A DNA stretch of 64,000 nt from Piper betle (lineage: Eukaryota > Streptophyta > Magnoliopsida > Piperales > Piperaceae): NCBI GenBank assembly GCA_033002965.1, contig JAURVB010012382.1:62001-126000 (forward strand), in the 5' to 3' direction. Below are positions 23,486 through 35,943 of this stretch, piece after piece. The number at the start of each line of letters is the position of its first letter. Positions within the stretch are counted from its first letter, which is position 1. The position numbers and the translations under genes were made by a program. Under the pieces are notes generated by a model, which saw only the letters and a list, made by a program, of their open reading frames with translations, had not been told where the DNA came from and did no database searches.

Positions 23486-26400
23486 CACCAACTTTTGTTT
23501 TGGTCCTTCAATACTATCTGCTTTTTCTTAGATATTGAGTACCATAAAAGATCTCTAGAAGAAGGAGCTGGTGCAAGTGCCCTAAAGAAGGAATGGTTAA
23601 AAGAAGGTAAGACAAAATTTAAAGAAGGTTTGAGCGTTTACATTCCCATCAAGCCCAATGTAGTGGATGAAACATGGGTCGTGGCAAATAATTTTCCTGC
23701 TCGGATATATGAGACATTTCTTATAATTCAGGGGCTCTTACTCCCGTCCCTTCTTCCAAGGGATTGAGAATTGCGTCCACCAGAAGCGGGCACACATCGG
23801 GATGCTTGTCCTTCATGATTGTTGATTACATGATCATCAATTGTCATGGGGATCAGCATCCTCATGTGTGTCGGCTTATTGTGGACGCAAGTTTTGCTCC
23901 TTCCGAGGTACTTAGCTAGTACTTTATATCCAAGAGATAGGAGAGCAACTGAAAAGGATGTTAGAGACTAGTCAGAATGGGGACCACAACTGTTGGAAGC
24001 TAAGTTTCAGTATGGATGACATTATGGAAGACCATGGGCTCTTTCACTAGATAAATCTTTCTCTTTCTCTTTCTCTCTCTCATATCTCTCTCTCTTTCTA
24101 TATATATTTGCTCGGGACATGGCAATCTATTGATTTCATAGTCTCATAGAAAGTGGACATGGTGAGAGATGAACCACTATGATGAGGTTGGGAAAGTAAT
24201 GCTAGAAGCTGAAAACAAAAACAAAGAACGGGTGCAATTAACTTACTTTGGAGACATCCAATTCAATTGGATTTAATTAAGGAACAACGAATAAGAAGAA
24301 GAGAAAGGAAAAGTAAAGACATAAATTTTCAATTGTGTACGGTTTACCTATGATTTTATTTATTTCACAATCCCAAATCTCCCTTTGGGGGTGCATCGTT
24401 TGGTCGGTGGTTTACTTGTGTCCCTTTATCTCTTTTTTTTTAAACAGTTGTGCTTTTTCTTACTCTCTTTTTTTCTTTTCCACCCAAAATCTTCATGGTT
24501 CAAGCCATGAAGGGGCGCCCACACTTGGAGGCATATCACCCCTAGTTGCATGAGTAAAAAATTAAAGTGTACTCAATTTGAAAAATTAATAGTTAATATT
24601 CTAGAAAATTAAAACTAGTTTTCCTGATATTGCCTTTTGCATTAATTTCTATGCTGTGTCACCCATCAAAATTCGTTATAATCCACAAGTTAAACCACAA
24701 CATTGTTGGAGTTATCAGTTAGTCAAAGTGAAAAGACTAAGTTTAATCGGTGTTTATATCTATTGAAGGACAAAAATATATAATGGCTGTATAGGTTGGA
24801 TACTAAATGAATGAAAACACCCTTTAGCTACAAAAATAGAGGGGGGGGCGCCAAGGGCACATAGGTTCTAATACAACTTAATAGAATAGCCAACTAAGAT
24901 TAATAAACAACATATAACAATTACCAAAGGAACAACCAAGAGTTGACTATGAGATAAAAACTCATAAAATTTTTGAAGGTTTTAAGTAGGTACTACTTGC
25001 GTGGACAATGGTCGATTAAAGAAAAGAAGAACTACAAGAACATCGTGTCATACATATATTACCTTTGTGAATCCAAGGAAATGAGTTGGAGTTGATATCC
25101 AAGGAAATGAGTTTAATTGTAAGGGGCTTCCTCATCTTAGTATAGCCTACCATTCTTAATTCATTTCACATTCCTGTGCATACAAAACTAGGTTAGTACA
25201 TTACGATCAACTCCCTTGTGTATATATCTATGATTCTAATGCATTCTTACAATGAAACCTATAAACTACTTTATCTATAAACATCATCAATCCGTCTATT
25301 CCTAGATCTAGATTAAATCTCTTAATCATATTAAACTTAGATACTCTTTTGAAGCATTACGAGCAGGTATGAGGTAATCAACTGACAACCAATCATAAAA
25401 AGATAGAGAGTAACAAAGCTATATCACACATTAACGAGGATCCATTGTTTATCCTAGATAAATCCAAAATTATCCCATGAAACATCTACAAAATATCATT
25501 AAATACAACAAGAAAAAAACACAAGAGGAAGTAGAAGAAATAGATAATAATCCAATCTAGTGTGTTGATGCTATGGTATGGATCTTCTCTCCCACTGCGC
25601 GTGCTTCTTAGTTGCTTGATTGTACGACTTCTCCTTCACAAACTCTTGGAGCTTCTCCTTCTTATAGATCAAAATGTTGAAGAAATCAAGACTCTAAGGT
25701 TTAAAAGAAGAAGATGTCGGTGAAGAAGGGAACTCCCTTCCAAGTGAGTGAAGATGTATATTTACAACAAATTCGGGGTAGGTGGCCTCTTCGTAATTAT
25801 TTAGCAACTTCTTGGTATCTTCCATGAAGCATACTTGTTGTAAAAGTATGTGGAGTGTTGTTGTCTAAGTGATGACTGCACATGTGTAGCTAGGTGGTCA
25901 TCCTCTTAGTTAATCCTTTCAATTAGTGGAGTTGGTTGGATCAATTTCTGAATTTCTGAATTTCCTTATTGCTTTTGTGGACTGTCACTTGACATCTTCC
26001 TTATAGTTTCCTTCTCAGCCAATTGGCATGAGATGTTTTCCTTTAATCATTGGCACTAGGTGAGTGTATTTCTTCCTTGATCAAAAAGGTGGTCATTTAA
26101 CGGTTCATAGTTGTGGTCTTGGCTTGGTTAGGTAGATCTGTCGACTAGTCAAAAGCATGTGCAAGAAATGTGTAGAGTGGGAAGCCAACAATGTGTAGAA
26201 TTATCCCCCACTTGGCAGCTTACACAAATGGTCCATTATAGGATTAGTGTGTATAGAGTTGACTCCCACTTGCATCGATGTTAGGGCGGCTCCTGCTTTT
26301 GTAGAAAACATCATAATTGCTTCAAAAATTAGAAAGTGTGGGATTGGAGCATATGTCACTTTCATCCACATGTGATTCTTCTTCCACGTTCAGAGTGGGG

Positions 26401-27992
26401 TGCGCATGATTAGGATTCACCAACTTCTTTTATTTTCATAGTTCTTTACAAAAAGACAATATTAATTCAAAATTTGACCGTAATATTACTAAAATTTCTA
26501 TTTCTACTCATAATTAGGAGAATTCCTATTTTTACTAGTACATGAAAATTACAAAAATAATAACTCTTTTTAGGAATTATCAAACCTCTTAACTTGAACT
26601 TTACTAGTACCTAGCAAAACATTTGCCCTCACAGAAATCAATTGATCATACTCTGAGATTAGTTTTAGCAATCAAGGAATTCAAGTATAGAATTCAATTG
26701 CATTGTAAAATCATAAGTCAAATTCCAGAAAGGATTGTTGATCTTCCCAAACTCGTCATTTAGCTCTACTTAGATCAGCTTAAAATCTTGCTAAATACAC
26801 TTAGAATTAGATCATCATATGTTACATCATAAGTTTTTCTCTACTAATTTGAACTCAAGTGAATAAGCATGCTTTTTCCCCCCATAGCAAGAGAACAAGC
26901 ATGCCGTGAATATGAAAGTTGGCTATTGTATTTGGCCTCAAGGTAAGGTCATAGTAGCGAGAAATGAATTATTAACTAGTCAAGACATTTGGTGGATGGA
27001 CCAAATATATTTTTAAATATATTATATATTTTTCCAATACACAAAACACAATTTTAAAATAAAAACTTTGCATAAGAACTTAACTGCTCACAATCAAACT
27101 CTTAAAATAATATCACTTATTAGATTCATTTAAATTAACTATCACAAAAAACCTTCCAATGAGAATTGTAGAGGTCAAATGTGGGCCCCTTTACAAAAAT
27201 TAAGTGTTCTCCACGGTTTAAAAAAATACTTAAAATACAATATAAAACCTTAGAGAAAAGTGGGGTGGCGAACAATTAGTTGACCAAAAATATGACAAAA
27301 CGTTTCTTCACACTTTTAGACATGGAGAAAAATAAGAAAATTAATACATGATTATCTAAAAGCATAGAGATAATATTAGATTTTTTCTATATGGTTCTAA
27401 TAACCGTGGAGTAAGTGTTGTGAAAAATGAAACTTTTCTTTATGGGTTTTTGTTGAAGGTGGAATTAATAGACTTAGACTGTTTACGGGTTTTCCCTTAG
27501 AAGATAACCTAAGTTGATTAATGTAGCTTTTGTGACTGAGGGCTATAGATATTGTGCTTTTCCTCAATATGTTTTCTGTTGAGTATGAGTCCATACTCTT
27601 TGGCATAGTTGTGTTTTCTTATCGGGCATATAACTTGTAACAATTTAGACTGGTTGAGTTTAGTTGTATCCAAATGACCGACACATCACTATGGGATATG
27701 GTTACCGTTCACCACTTGACTATTTCTCATAGGTATTATTTGCTGCTACTGAGTGATAGGATGTTACTATAAATTGTGTTATCTTGACTGTAGTATGTTA
27801 ACTTCTTTCTATTTTGATCAATATAGCATTATTGTACAAATTTTGTTACTGTATGCTATTACTATTTACTTTATTGGTGTTATATTTTATTCAGATATCG
27901 TCCCCATTACTGTTATAAATATTGTTATTGTCCAATGTATTAGCCGCCTTGATGTATACTCTGTGGATGGAATTTCTTAAAGTATGGGAGTT
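23486..27992. other. unassigned, mostly non-coding DNA
   Basis: No gene is recognised. A 90-codon frame at 23495-23767 contains a lysine/glutamate-rich run (EEGAGASALKKEWLKEGK); I do not recognise it. CCCCCACTTGGCAG at about 26206-26219 looks like the complement of a Copia polypurine tract, so a minus-strand Copia LTR may lie below it, but I could not find its ends. AAAGTATGGGAG just before 27993 looks like a gypsy polypurine tract. Confidence 0.35.
24056..24105. repeat. CT-rich microsatellite
   Basis: An imperfect (CTCTTT)n/(CT)n run followed by a short TA run. Confidence 0.75.
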
Positions 27993-28827
27993 TGTAAAAT
28001 CCGAGCTTCGCCTAGGATTTTACCCTGTTAACTTGAACTAGTTCAATTTGGTTTGCTCTGATCCATGTTAAGCTGATTTATTAATCGAATGTTATTGGTA
28101 TTCGATTAATATTTATATTGTATTATTTATTGGCTTGTTTGTTGTGCTTAATTGGCTGAAGCGTCTGTTCTCATAGAAGGATAGTTGTAATTTTTCTTGG
28201 AAGTTTTAGAGTACTTTATGATGTGTTTACTTTTCGACAAGAACATGTTGAGTAGTGCGATTATTTATTATCTATTGTAATTTTTGAACATTAGAATGTC
28301 CGGATGACTTTGATTCATTTCGTCATTCTGGTTCCGATGGTATATATGTATACCCAACTTTGGATGATCGTGCATCAACACACATTTTGAAGTTGACACT
28401 TGTTGAGCATGCAAGAGGGCACATCAAAATGGTTAAATTATCATTTTGTCCCTCCTCTGTTGACCTTCTTCCTATTTTCCCCCCGCACTGACCATGGGTT
28501 GTGGAAGTTTTCTAGTTGTCCATATGTCATCGGTAGGGCATTGCCGGGCACACCACCACCACCAGTCGACTCGCCGCCATGGAGGCTACCACCTTCAACC
28601 ATTCACTGTCCACTGGGGGGCTATTTGCCTTGGATTCAACTTGAATTGGCCCATTTTGACTATTTTGGCTATTTTTTGACGGTTCAAGGTATAATTTTTG
28701 ATGCTTGACCTTGTACACATGCATGACACCGAGTTAACATGTTTGTCACATGTTTATATTTTTACTATATATTTTACCATGTTTATTAATTAATTATTTA
28801 AATTCTTATATACTTATTGACTCGAGT

Positions 28828-29292
28828 TGTAACGATCCACCCGCCCCCTAGCCCAAAGTACAACATAATGAGCCTAAGTCATTTCTTTAAAAGTGGTTAA
28901 CTAAGTTAAAAATCTATAGTCCATTCCCACTTATAAACAGGATCTTTGCTCGGTAGGTATTAGATATGGGACTAAGTTGAGGGATCTCACAATCCACCCA
29001 ACTTAGGAAATTTCATCCCTGAAATTCCTACACACAGCCTTCATTACCCATCCTTCTCTGGCCCGTGACAGACAGCCTTAGCCAATGTCCATAGTCCATC
29101 CCACCATCTAACACGAAAGCAGGTTGCTCTAATACCATTTGTAACAACCCAGCCCAAAGTGCAACATAATAGGGCTAAGTCATTTCTTTAAAAATGGTGA
29201 ACTAAGTTAAAGATCTATAGTCCATTCCCACTTATAAATAGGATCTTTGCCTAGTAGGTATTATATGTGGGACTAAGTTGAGGGATCTCACA
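28828..29292 (-). mobile_element. complete 465-bp TRIM
   Basis: Two LTRs (28828-28991, 164 bp; 29140-29292, 153 bp) flank 148 bp of non-coding interior. On the minus strand each LTR begins TGTGAGATCCCTCAACTTAG and ends in TTACA. A primer site TGGTATTAGAGC (complement of 29126-29137) lies two bases inside the 5' LTR and differs by one base from the usual initiator-Met site. A purine-rich tract precedes the 3' LTR. Flanks CGAGT (28823-28827) and TGAGT (29293-29297) are a TSD with one mismatch. Confidence 0.88.
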
Positions 29293-30342
29293 TGAGTCAG
29301 AGATACATGAATTAAATTTTGAAAGTTTATGTGAACTTTAAACTATCTATTGACCATAATTAAATGTTCAAAAATTGTTCTTAGTATATTTCTGATTTAT
29401 TGTATCTTTCGTATTTACTGACATTGATATGAATTATAACATGAATCTTATTATTTATTTATCAATTTTTTACAAATAATAAATAATCTGTATAGTTGCA
29501 TGTTACAAAACTCAGTCTATGAATAATTTAGACTAACCTAGACTATTTTTGAGTTATTTACAACTTATTAGATTTATGTTTTTTGAGTCTAGAGTTTTGA
29601 TTGGATAATTGTTTTTAAGGCCTTAACTATTTTAACTGATTAAATATGAATTATTTAAGAGCTTGATAGTCCATTTTGTTGATTGTTCAACTATTTGACC
29701 AATGACAAATTTTTGACTATTTGACCAATGATCGGTTAACTGTTTACAGTAAAATTAAATGACTTTTTGACTACTTTGATTGAATATCAATTGTTTTGGC
29801 TATTTTAACTATTGTTTGTTTGACCAATTGACCGCTTACGGTTGACTGATTAATTAGATTATTTCCACTATTATACCGTTATGACTATTAAGATCACCGT
29901 ACATTGCACAACATGCATTGCATATACTATTTGACTCTAACTGATTCTAGGTATACCAACTAAGTATGTGGAACCACTTGTTGATGCCGATTGACTATTA
30001 GGAGCTAGAAACCCTGGTCCGTAAGACTCACCTATGTTTTACTATTTGTGGTATTTACCAATCATGTGGTATTGATTAGATTCCACATGGTTGTGTTACT
30101 GAACTATTGAAATTACGGTTACTTTTACTAATACTACCGATACCGATACCATGGCTATCATCGTTATTGTTACCGCACCGTTTGCATTGTTGTACCACTA
30201 TCACTATCGATACTATTACCATTTTTGTTAATATTTGTGTTATTGTTACTCTTATTGTTACCAAACCATTACCATTATTGTTAAAGTTACCATTATGATT
30301 GTTGAGACTATTACTATTACCACTACCGTGAATGTTACTAAT

Positions 30343-30548
30343 ACTAATAGTGTTACTATTATTAATACTGATATTGCTCCTGATATTACATTGTTATCAA
30401 CTTTGATATTGTCACTGTTATTGTTAAATTGTTATTATTACTGTTACTAATAGTGTTACTATTATTGATACTGATATTGCTTTTGATATTACATTGTTAT
30501 CAACTTTGATATTGTCACTATTATTGTTAGATTGTTATTGTTACCGTC
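30343..30548. repeat. 103-bp tandem duplication in low-complexity DNA
   Basis: Two copies of ACTAATAGTGTTACTATTAT... through GATATTGTCACT.TTATTG lie in tandem with period 103, inside an ATT/GTT/ACT-rich part of the LTR. Confidence 0.75.
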
Positions 30549-30837
30549 ATCATTAATGTACTGATATTATTAATGTTATACTTGTTGATTGAGTGTCCAC
30601 GTATTTACTATTACTATTTTACTTGTTGACTGATGTCCAAGGACCTTGATGGTGTTTCAAGGGATTATGAATATGATTCTATACTACACTGTTATACTGA
30701 ACTATAATGTATTGTTCTACTGTACTATTTTGTGTTGAACTTTATTAGGGTATTATTCTCTACTATATTAGTGGAAGTGTCTCATTGTAACCAAGGTAAT
30801 CCCTCTCCTTGAAGTATAAGTTACTTCTGGCTTAGAT

Positions 30838-33701
30838 TGTAACACCCCATTTCAATTCACGCGTGAACCAACCCAGAAATGTTATCGGCAACCGACCATT
30901 CGCTAATCTACTTGATACGGTTAAGCTAACCTAGATCTACCCTCACCATCTCAAGATGGTGGTGCAACGTACAAAGCATGGATGGGATGCTTGGGTTCTA
31001 ATGTTGTCCTACATGCATGCCATGATATGCAAACAAGTACACAAACAAACCAAACAAATAAAGAGTTCAAAAGAAATATCTATTTTGAAAACAAAAGGGA
31101 CAGAGTTTCCCTTAAAAGTGCAATAAAGACAACCCTATCAACAATAAACGGTATATATTTATAGGAATAAAAATCGAAAACACAGTCCAAATATAGCATG
31201 TTTTTCACATTCTGGTTATCTTCGCTCCATAGCTCACCTGTTCCTTTCCATTCTCTATTCTCATTCACATGCAAAACATTTATAGTAATCTCACAGAATA
31301 TCATTTGAATTTTATAAACTACACATTTCAATACACATAATCATCATTACATACACTCGACAAGTATATGTGTGCACGATTTCAATGCTGCTCCTCTACA
31401 ATCCTGACAACGCTCATTTTTTGTAGTTCTCACTGAAATATATAATAAAAAGATGTAAGTGACGAGTATTATCGGTGCAGAAATAAATAATAACAAACTG
31501 ACATAAGAGAGTGGTACCTCCTATTGAATAAAAATCTTATATACTATTCCTCAAGAACTCTCACAAAGGCAATAATTGGTAGTCGTCAACCTCGTGCCAC
31601 AACATTCCCTTTCCATCTCATTCTCTTTCCTTGGTTACTTTAAACTATCCCTTGCATGGGAAAATCACTTTCCTTTCTTTCCTCTTAGCCCTCTACATCG
31701 TCCATATTACTCCCGGCCCTGAGTAAAGAGGTCGAGTACTCTTAGGCATGGGCCTTCAGTATCTTTCAAAACACAAGTCTAGACATGTGTTACATAGTAG
31801 TACCCGTAAATCTCCACACTTCTCTAGGTTTGAGGAACTCAAAGGTGAGTTATTAGGATCCCTTGGGAATGGAACAGACACTCACCAATTCCATAGCCCT
31901 CTTTGACGAACACACGCCATATCTCAAGATGTGGCCGTCGATTTCCCTCATCTCACACCTCACTAAAAATGCAAAAACTACATATACATAGGCTTGGGTA
32001 GGGAATACAGTATAATAGACCCAAAGGCATCGTGAGCTAGATTTGAGTTTTGAAAACAAACTGAGGGATCTCATCCTTGAGGGTTATTAATCTGAAAATA
32101 CCTTCGGCTAAATCACCCATGTGGAGTGGGATACGACAAATCCACCACTCGACACGACCTCTTACATGTTAAAAACAAAACACGATAGAATGAGACAATG
32201 AATCGAGAGTGAATCCTAAACAGACCTGGTAGAAACTCCAATCGTGGTTGCACGCTTATGCGGCAAGCTCCTACTCCGACCTACACATCAAATCTAGAAG
32301 CTAATGCCCGCTAACTGAACGATGCATCAAACTCATCATGAACACCACTCTTGCACTACAATCATCATCACAATAAAAGTATCCCTAGCTCATCCTATTC
32401 ACATAAATTTTATTTTATTATTTTAAGTTATGTTGTAGTCAATTAGCATGCTCAAATTTAGTTTACCTAATTAGATCACTAGCATTCATTCACTACCAAT
32501 CAAATAATGCAAATCATCATGTCATTCACAATTAGGCATTCATCATGTCAAAAAATTTATCCTAACTTGTTGTGCTAAGAGTTATCAATTTTTAATAATT
32601 AAATTGAAGGTAATTATACCTCGCATTATCCGTAATCAACGACGACTAGGGTTTCACCACGCATCTCAAAGCTCGAATTTGGCGCTCGGTGGTGCGTAAA
32701 GTTTGATCGGGTTTGACTGGATGAGTTAAGTGGAAGATCCGGAAAATTCCAACCAATCTAGTTTTACGGCGGTTCTGGAAATTTTTCAAAAGCTTTCTGG
32801 TGGTTTTCCCACTACTGTTGCCCGCGGGAGCTACCGGCGGGATGGCGGTGGGGTACCGTTGGCATTGGCTCAGCAAGCCCGATGCGTCTACGAGGTTGGT
32901 AGAGGAGGAGGCCCTCGAAAAAGAGCAAAACAAGGGTTGTCAGTGGTGGGATGACGAGATCCAGCTATTATGGGCGGCGGTGGGCTCTGCTCCCATTGGG
33001 GAAGATCGCAGGAGGGTTGGCGACGTCAAGGCAGCGACAGAGGTCGCCGGCAGCAGGATCAGTGACCGGAGCCTGGCGCTAGGGCACAGCTCCCTTGCGT
33101 CGTAGAGGTTGGGCAATGGTCGGGGGCACTTTGGGCGGCATGGCGACGGTACGACAGGGCTTGGTGGTGTCGATCGGTGGCGGGGTGGTGTCGGTGGCAA
33201 GCACAGGTGGTGCCATTGAGGGTTCGGGCGGAAAGAGAAGATGTCGGGGGAGAAATAGTTCGGTGGTGATATCATAAATAAATGTTGACTCGACTCCGGC
33301 TCGAGTCAAAAATAATAACTAACTCATAATAAATCCTTAAAAAATCTAAAAAATAAGAGAAAATCCCATAAAATGTAATATACACCATAACACCACAATG
33401 ACATGTTATATAACTAATAACCCACCCAAACTGCCCTATAATGCGTCCTAATGTATTATTCACCCTATAAATAATTCTACGGTCAAATACATGAAAAAAA
33501 TATACTGCATACTTTCATATACTCTAATAACTCATTTCTCACTATCTTTCCAACATTATCATCATATACTCAGGTACACTTGACCTTCATCATTCATTAC
33601 TCATGACTAGCCTCAATTGAGCACGTGGTTCATGAAACTAACTCGACTCGAATCGACTGGTTCACTAATGTAAAACTCTGACTCAAGTCATGGGTTTTGC
33701 A
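30838..33701 (-). repeat. long gypsy LTR, minus orientation, nested in the plus LTR
   Basis: 2.86 kb from TGTAACACCCCATTTC (low end) to GGGTTTTGCA (high end). On the minus strand it starts TGCAAAACCCATGACTTGAG, like the copy at 43855. Plus-LTR text resumes directly after it at 33702. It contains the GGTAGAAACTCC block (32230), a GC-rich block (32811-33250) and the GACTCG/AATAATAACTAACTC block (33285-33330). No convincing TSD was found (TAGAT versus TATCA). Probably a solo LTR. Confidence 0.62.
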
Positions 33702-34315
33702 TATCATAAATGTTTTGTATATTTTGAGTCATCTCTAGCTCAATTATTTATGTGCAGACCAGTGACGTTTGTTACTGACATTTTATTTTAAAAATATGTA
33801 GGTTTATATCCTACTAAGGAGATGGAGTCGCTTTGAGAAATGTTTCGCTTCACTTGGACATGGGTGCCTATTGATTTTACATATTTACAGTATTTGATTT
33901 TTCATATATTATTTAATGCAAACATGGTCATTGGATTCCATGGTGATTGATTTTGAACTAGTTTTCAACTCTGAAGCACCAGGACAATTTAAAGATCCTA
34001 GGGATTTTACCCAGACTATGTTTTCAGTACTATTCATTGATAATATTTATCTTTAATAAATTTTAAATTTTGCTCAACTGACTTACCAGGTAATGCCTCT
34101 GGTCATGCTTTTCAGGGAACTAGGTTGTGATGTTACATTGGAAATGTGGCATGAGCCTTAGAAATGTTTGTGTCAATGATAGATGATATTATAAACTATT
34201 TTGTGATTGTACTGCAATTGAATGATAAATTTTTCCATTATCATATTTATAGGGGAGAGTGCTAGATGTTCTCTAAAAACTTAGTGTCCTTTGTAAATTC
34301 GACTCATGTAGGATG
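33702..34315 (+). repeat. resumed end of the gypsy 5' LTR and leader
   Basis: ACCAGTGACGTTTGTTACTG...GTAGGT corresponds to the 3' part of the LTRs at 39435 and 45165. 34145-34315 matches 45775-45965 closely (AATGATAGATGATATTAT, TCTCTAAAAACT, GACTCAT). The match ends near 34315, which sets the rough LTR limit. About 380 bases of unrecognised leader follow before gag. Confidence 0.5.
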
Positions 34316-34692
34316 TCCTATATGCATGAGCTAAGCCCTAACGGTCTTGCATGCATTGTGGTGTTGCCTAAGCATTATATTCCCTCATCCCTAGTTGAGT
34401 GGTCTTAGTCTACATCAGTAGGTGTGTCAGATTTCTCAGTTTTTTCCTTGTCAATGTTTCTTTTTTCATTCTCACTCTTCTTGTTGTTATTGTTGCCTTG
34501 TGTTCCATAGGTTGCTGATTGTTTTTTTCTAACAGTCGGTTGGGCGGTTCTACAAGCAGCGTTGTTGGGTGGGTCGTGGTAGTGCGTTAGAGGCAGTTTG
34601 AGCAAAAGCCTTGCATGAGGAGCGCTAGCTAAGAGGTGACCCCATTGCTAGTGCATGCTCGAGGTGAGCATCCCCGTTTGCTTCCTTGAGAC

Positions 34693-35943
34693 GTGATGGC
34701 AAAGTGCCAAGAGGAGCATCAGGAGGACAAAGGCACCAGCACTCATGATGAAGAGATCCATCATCTCAGTGAGAAGCAAAGGCAAACACAGTTGGATACG
34801 AAGCAAACTCAAGAGGATATGGGAGCTCTTCTTGAGACTGTGCGTGAGATGGCAGTGGTGATGGCTAAGATCCAAAAGAGGCCAATGGAGGAGACCCCAT
34901 CGGCTACTTCTGAGCAGGACAGAGTTCAACCTCCGTCGCCGCCACAGTTTGAGATGCTGCTAGTCAAACAATTTGTGGTAGCAGAGGAACGGTCAGTAGA
35001 GAAGTTTCTATCTTTAGTTCAATCTAAGCCAGCAGAATAGTTTACCTTGCCTCCAGCTATTGGGCAATACACTATTCCATCTCCAGGGATCCTAGGTGGT
35101 ATGGTGATCTAGACACAAGGACCAATGATGAGCACTCCTACTCTGAGGTAGGGGAGTAAGCAGGCTGAGGCAATGAGGCCCAGACACTTCGAGCATGGAA
35201 AGAGTTTAGAATGTCAAGAGGACATTTCCCATCCTGCACTAAAATGGGACGTGGGCTGCTTCCTAAAAAGTGGAGGCAGTCTCTTCACTAGAGGCACAGA
35301 TCTAGAGGCCACACTTGTGTGGTTTGATGATAGTGAGGTTGCGCTTGAGCACATGGGATGCCCTCCAGAGTTGTGGGCTCGAGTTGTAGGTGGAGCAATT
35401 AGAGGACAAGAACAGATCCAGTAAAGGTTTGTTCTTTCTTCTTTCTTGGGGTCGTATCGAGGAGATAGCCTCCAAGGAGTTCCTTGAGGTCTTCTATAAC
35501 TAGTACTTCTCCGTAACTATGATTGAGGAGAAAAGATAGAGTACATGACTCTGGAGTTGGGAGACATGACATTGGAGAAGTACCATGCTAGATTCCTTGC
35601 CTTAGAGAGGTTTGTGCCAAACACCTTCCAGATGGAGACGTAGAGAGCAACAAAGTTTGTGAGAGGATTTCTCTTGAGCTTGCAACCAACCATGTCTATG
35701 TTCCATTGTGCCGCACTAGGGGAGGCAGTAGCATGAGCCTTGGAGGGTGAGGTCGTTCACTGTATTCATCACATAAGATGATCTCAGGGATAGTCTACTC
35801 AGCCACAGCCCATGCAGAGGCCTAGGGCAGAGGACAGGAATAGTAGGAAGCATCATAGAGGCGTTGGACTAATGACAACGTGCCTATTTATGCCATACAA
35901 GCTCAATCGATGCAGTAGGTGCCCAAGCGATAGATGGCACAAC
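34693..35943 (+). pseudogene. gypsy gag, N-terminal and capsid part
   Basis: A frame from ATG 34695 (MAKCQEEHQEDKGTS) has a heptad-like stretch and runs to a TAG at 35038-35040. Further gag text appears in broken frames. Around 35530-35760 the capsid motif reads YMTLELGDMTLEKYHARFL, ALERFVPNTFQMET and FVRGFLLSLQPTMSMF, typical of retrotransposon gag domains. Several stops are TAG where glutamine is expected (for example 35641-35643, 35916-35918, 35931-35933). The frame is cut at 35943 by the solo LTR and resumes at 40101. Confidence 0.72.

Larger units (their letters stand above)
27993..30837 (+). repeat. first part of a gypsy 5' LTR
   Basis: It begins TGTAAAATCCGAGCTT, like the starts of the other family LTRs (for example minus strand at 47727 and 43855), after a purine-rich AAAGTATGGGAG. 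It contains a GC-rich segment (28430-28640), the TRIM at 28828-29292, and long runs of AT/GTT/ACT words (30100-30600). It stops where the minus LTR at 30838 begins. Confidence 0.55.

Noticed and set aside
23495..23767. 90-codon frame as a gene
   Set aside because: No recognised domain, starts in an intergenic region next to a partial TRIM, and no splice or promoter context. Too weak to call.
29126..29137. tRNA-Met-like sequence as a tRNA gene
   Set aside because: Only the 12-base primer complement is present next to an LTR; no cloverleaf. The same holds at 12959, 23319, 54047 and 55115.
32646..33309. Several frames on both strands near 33 kb
   Set aside because: Same GC-rich LTR segment as at 15 kb; similar frames recur at 46790-47326 for the same reason.
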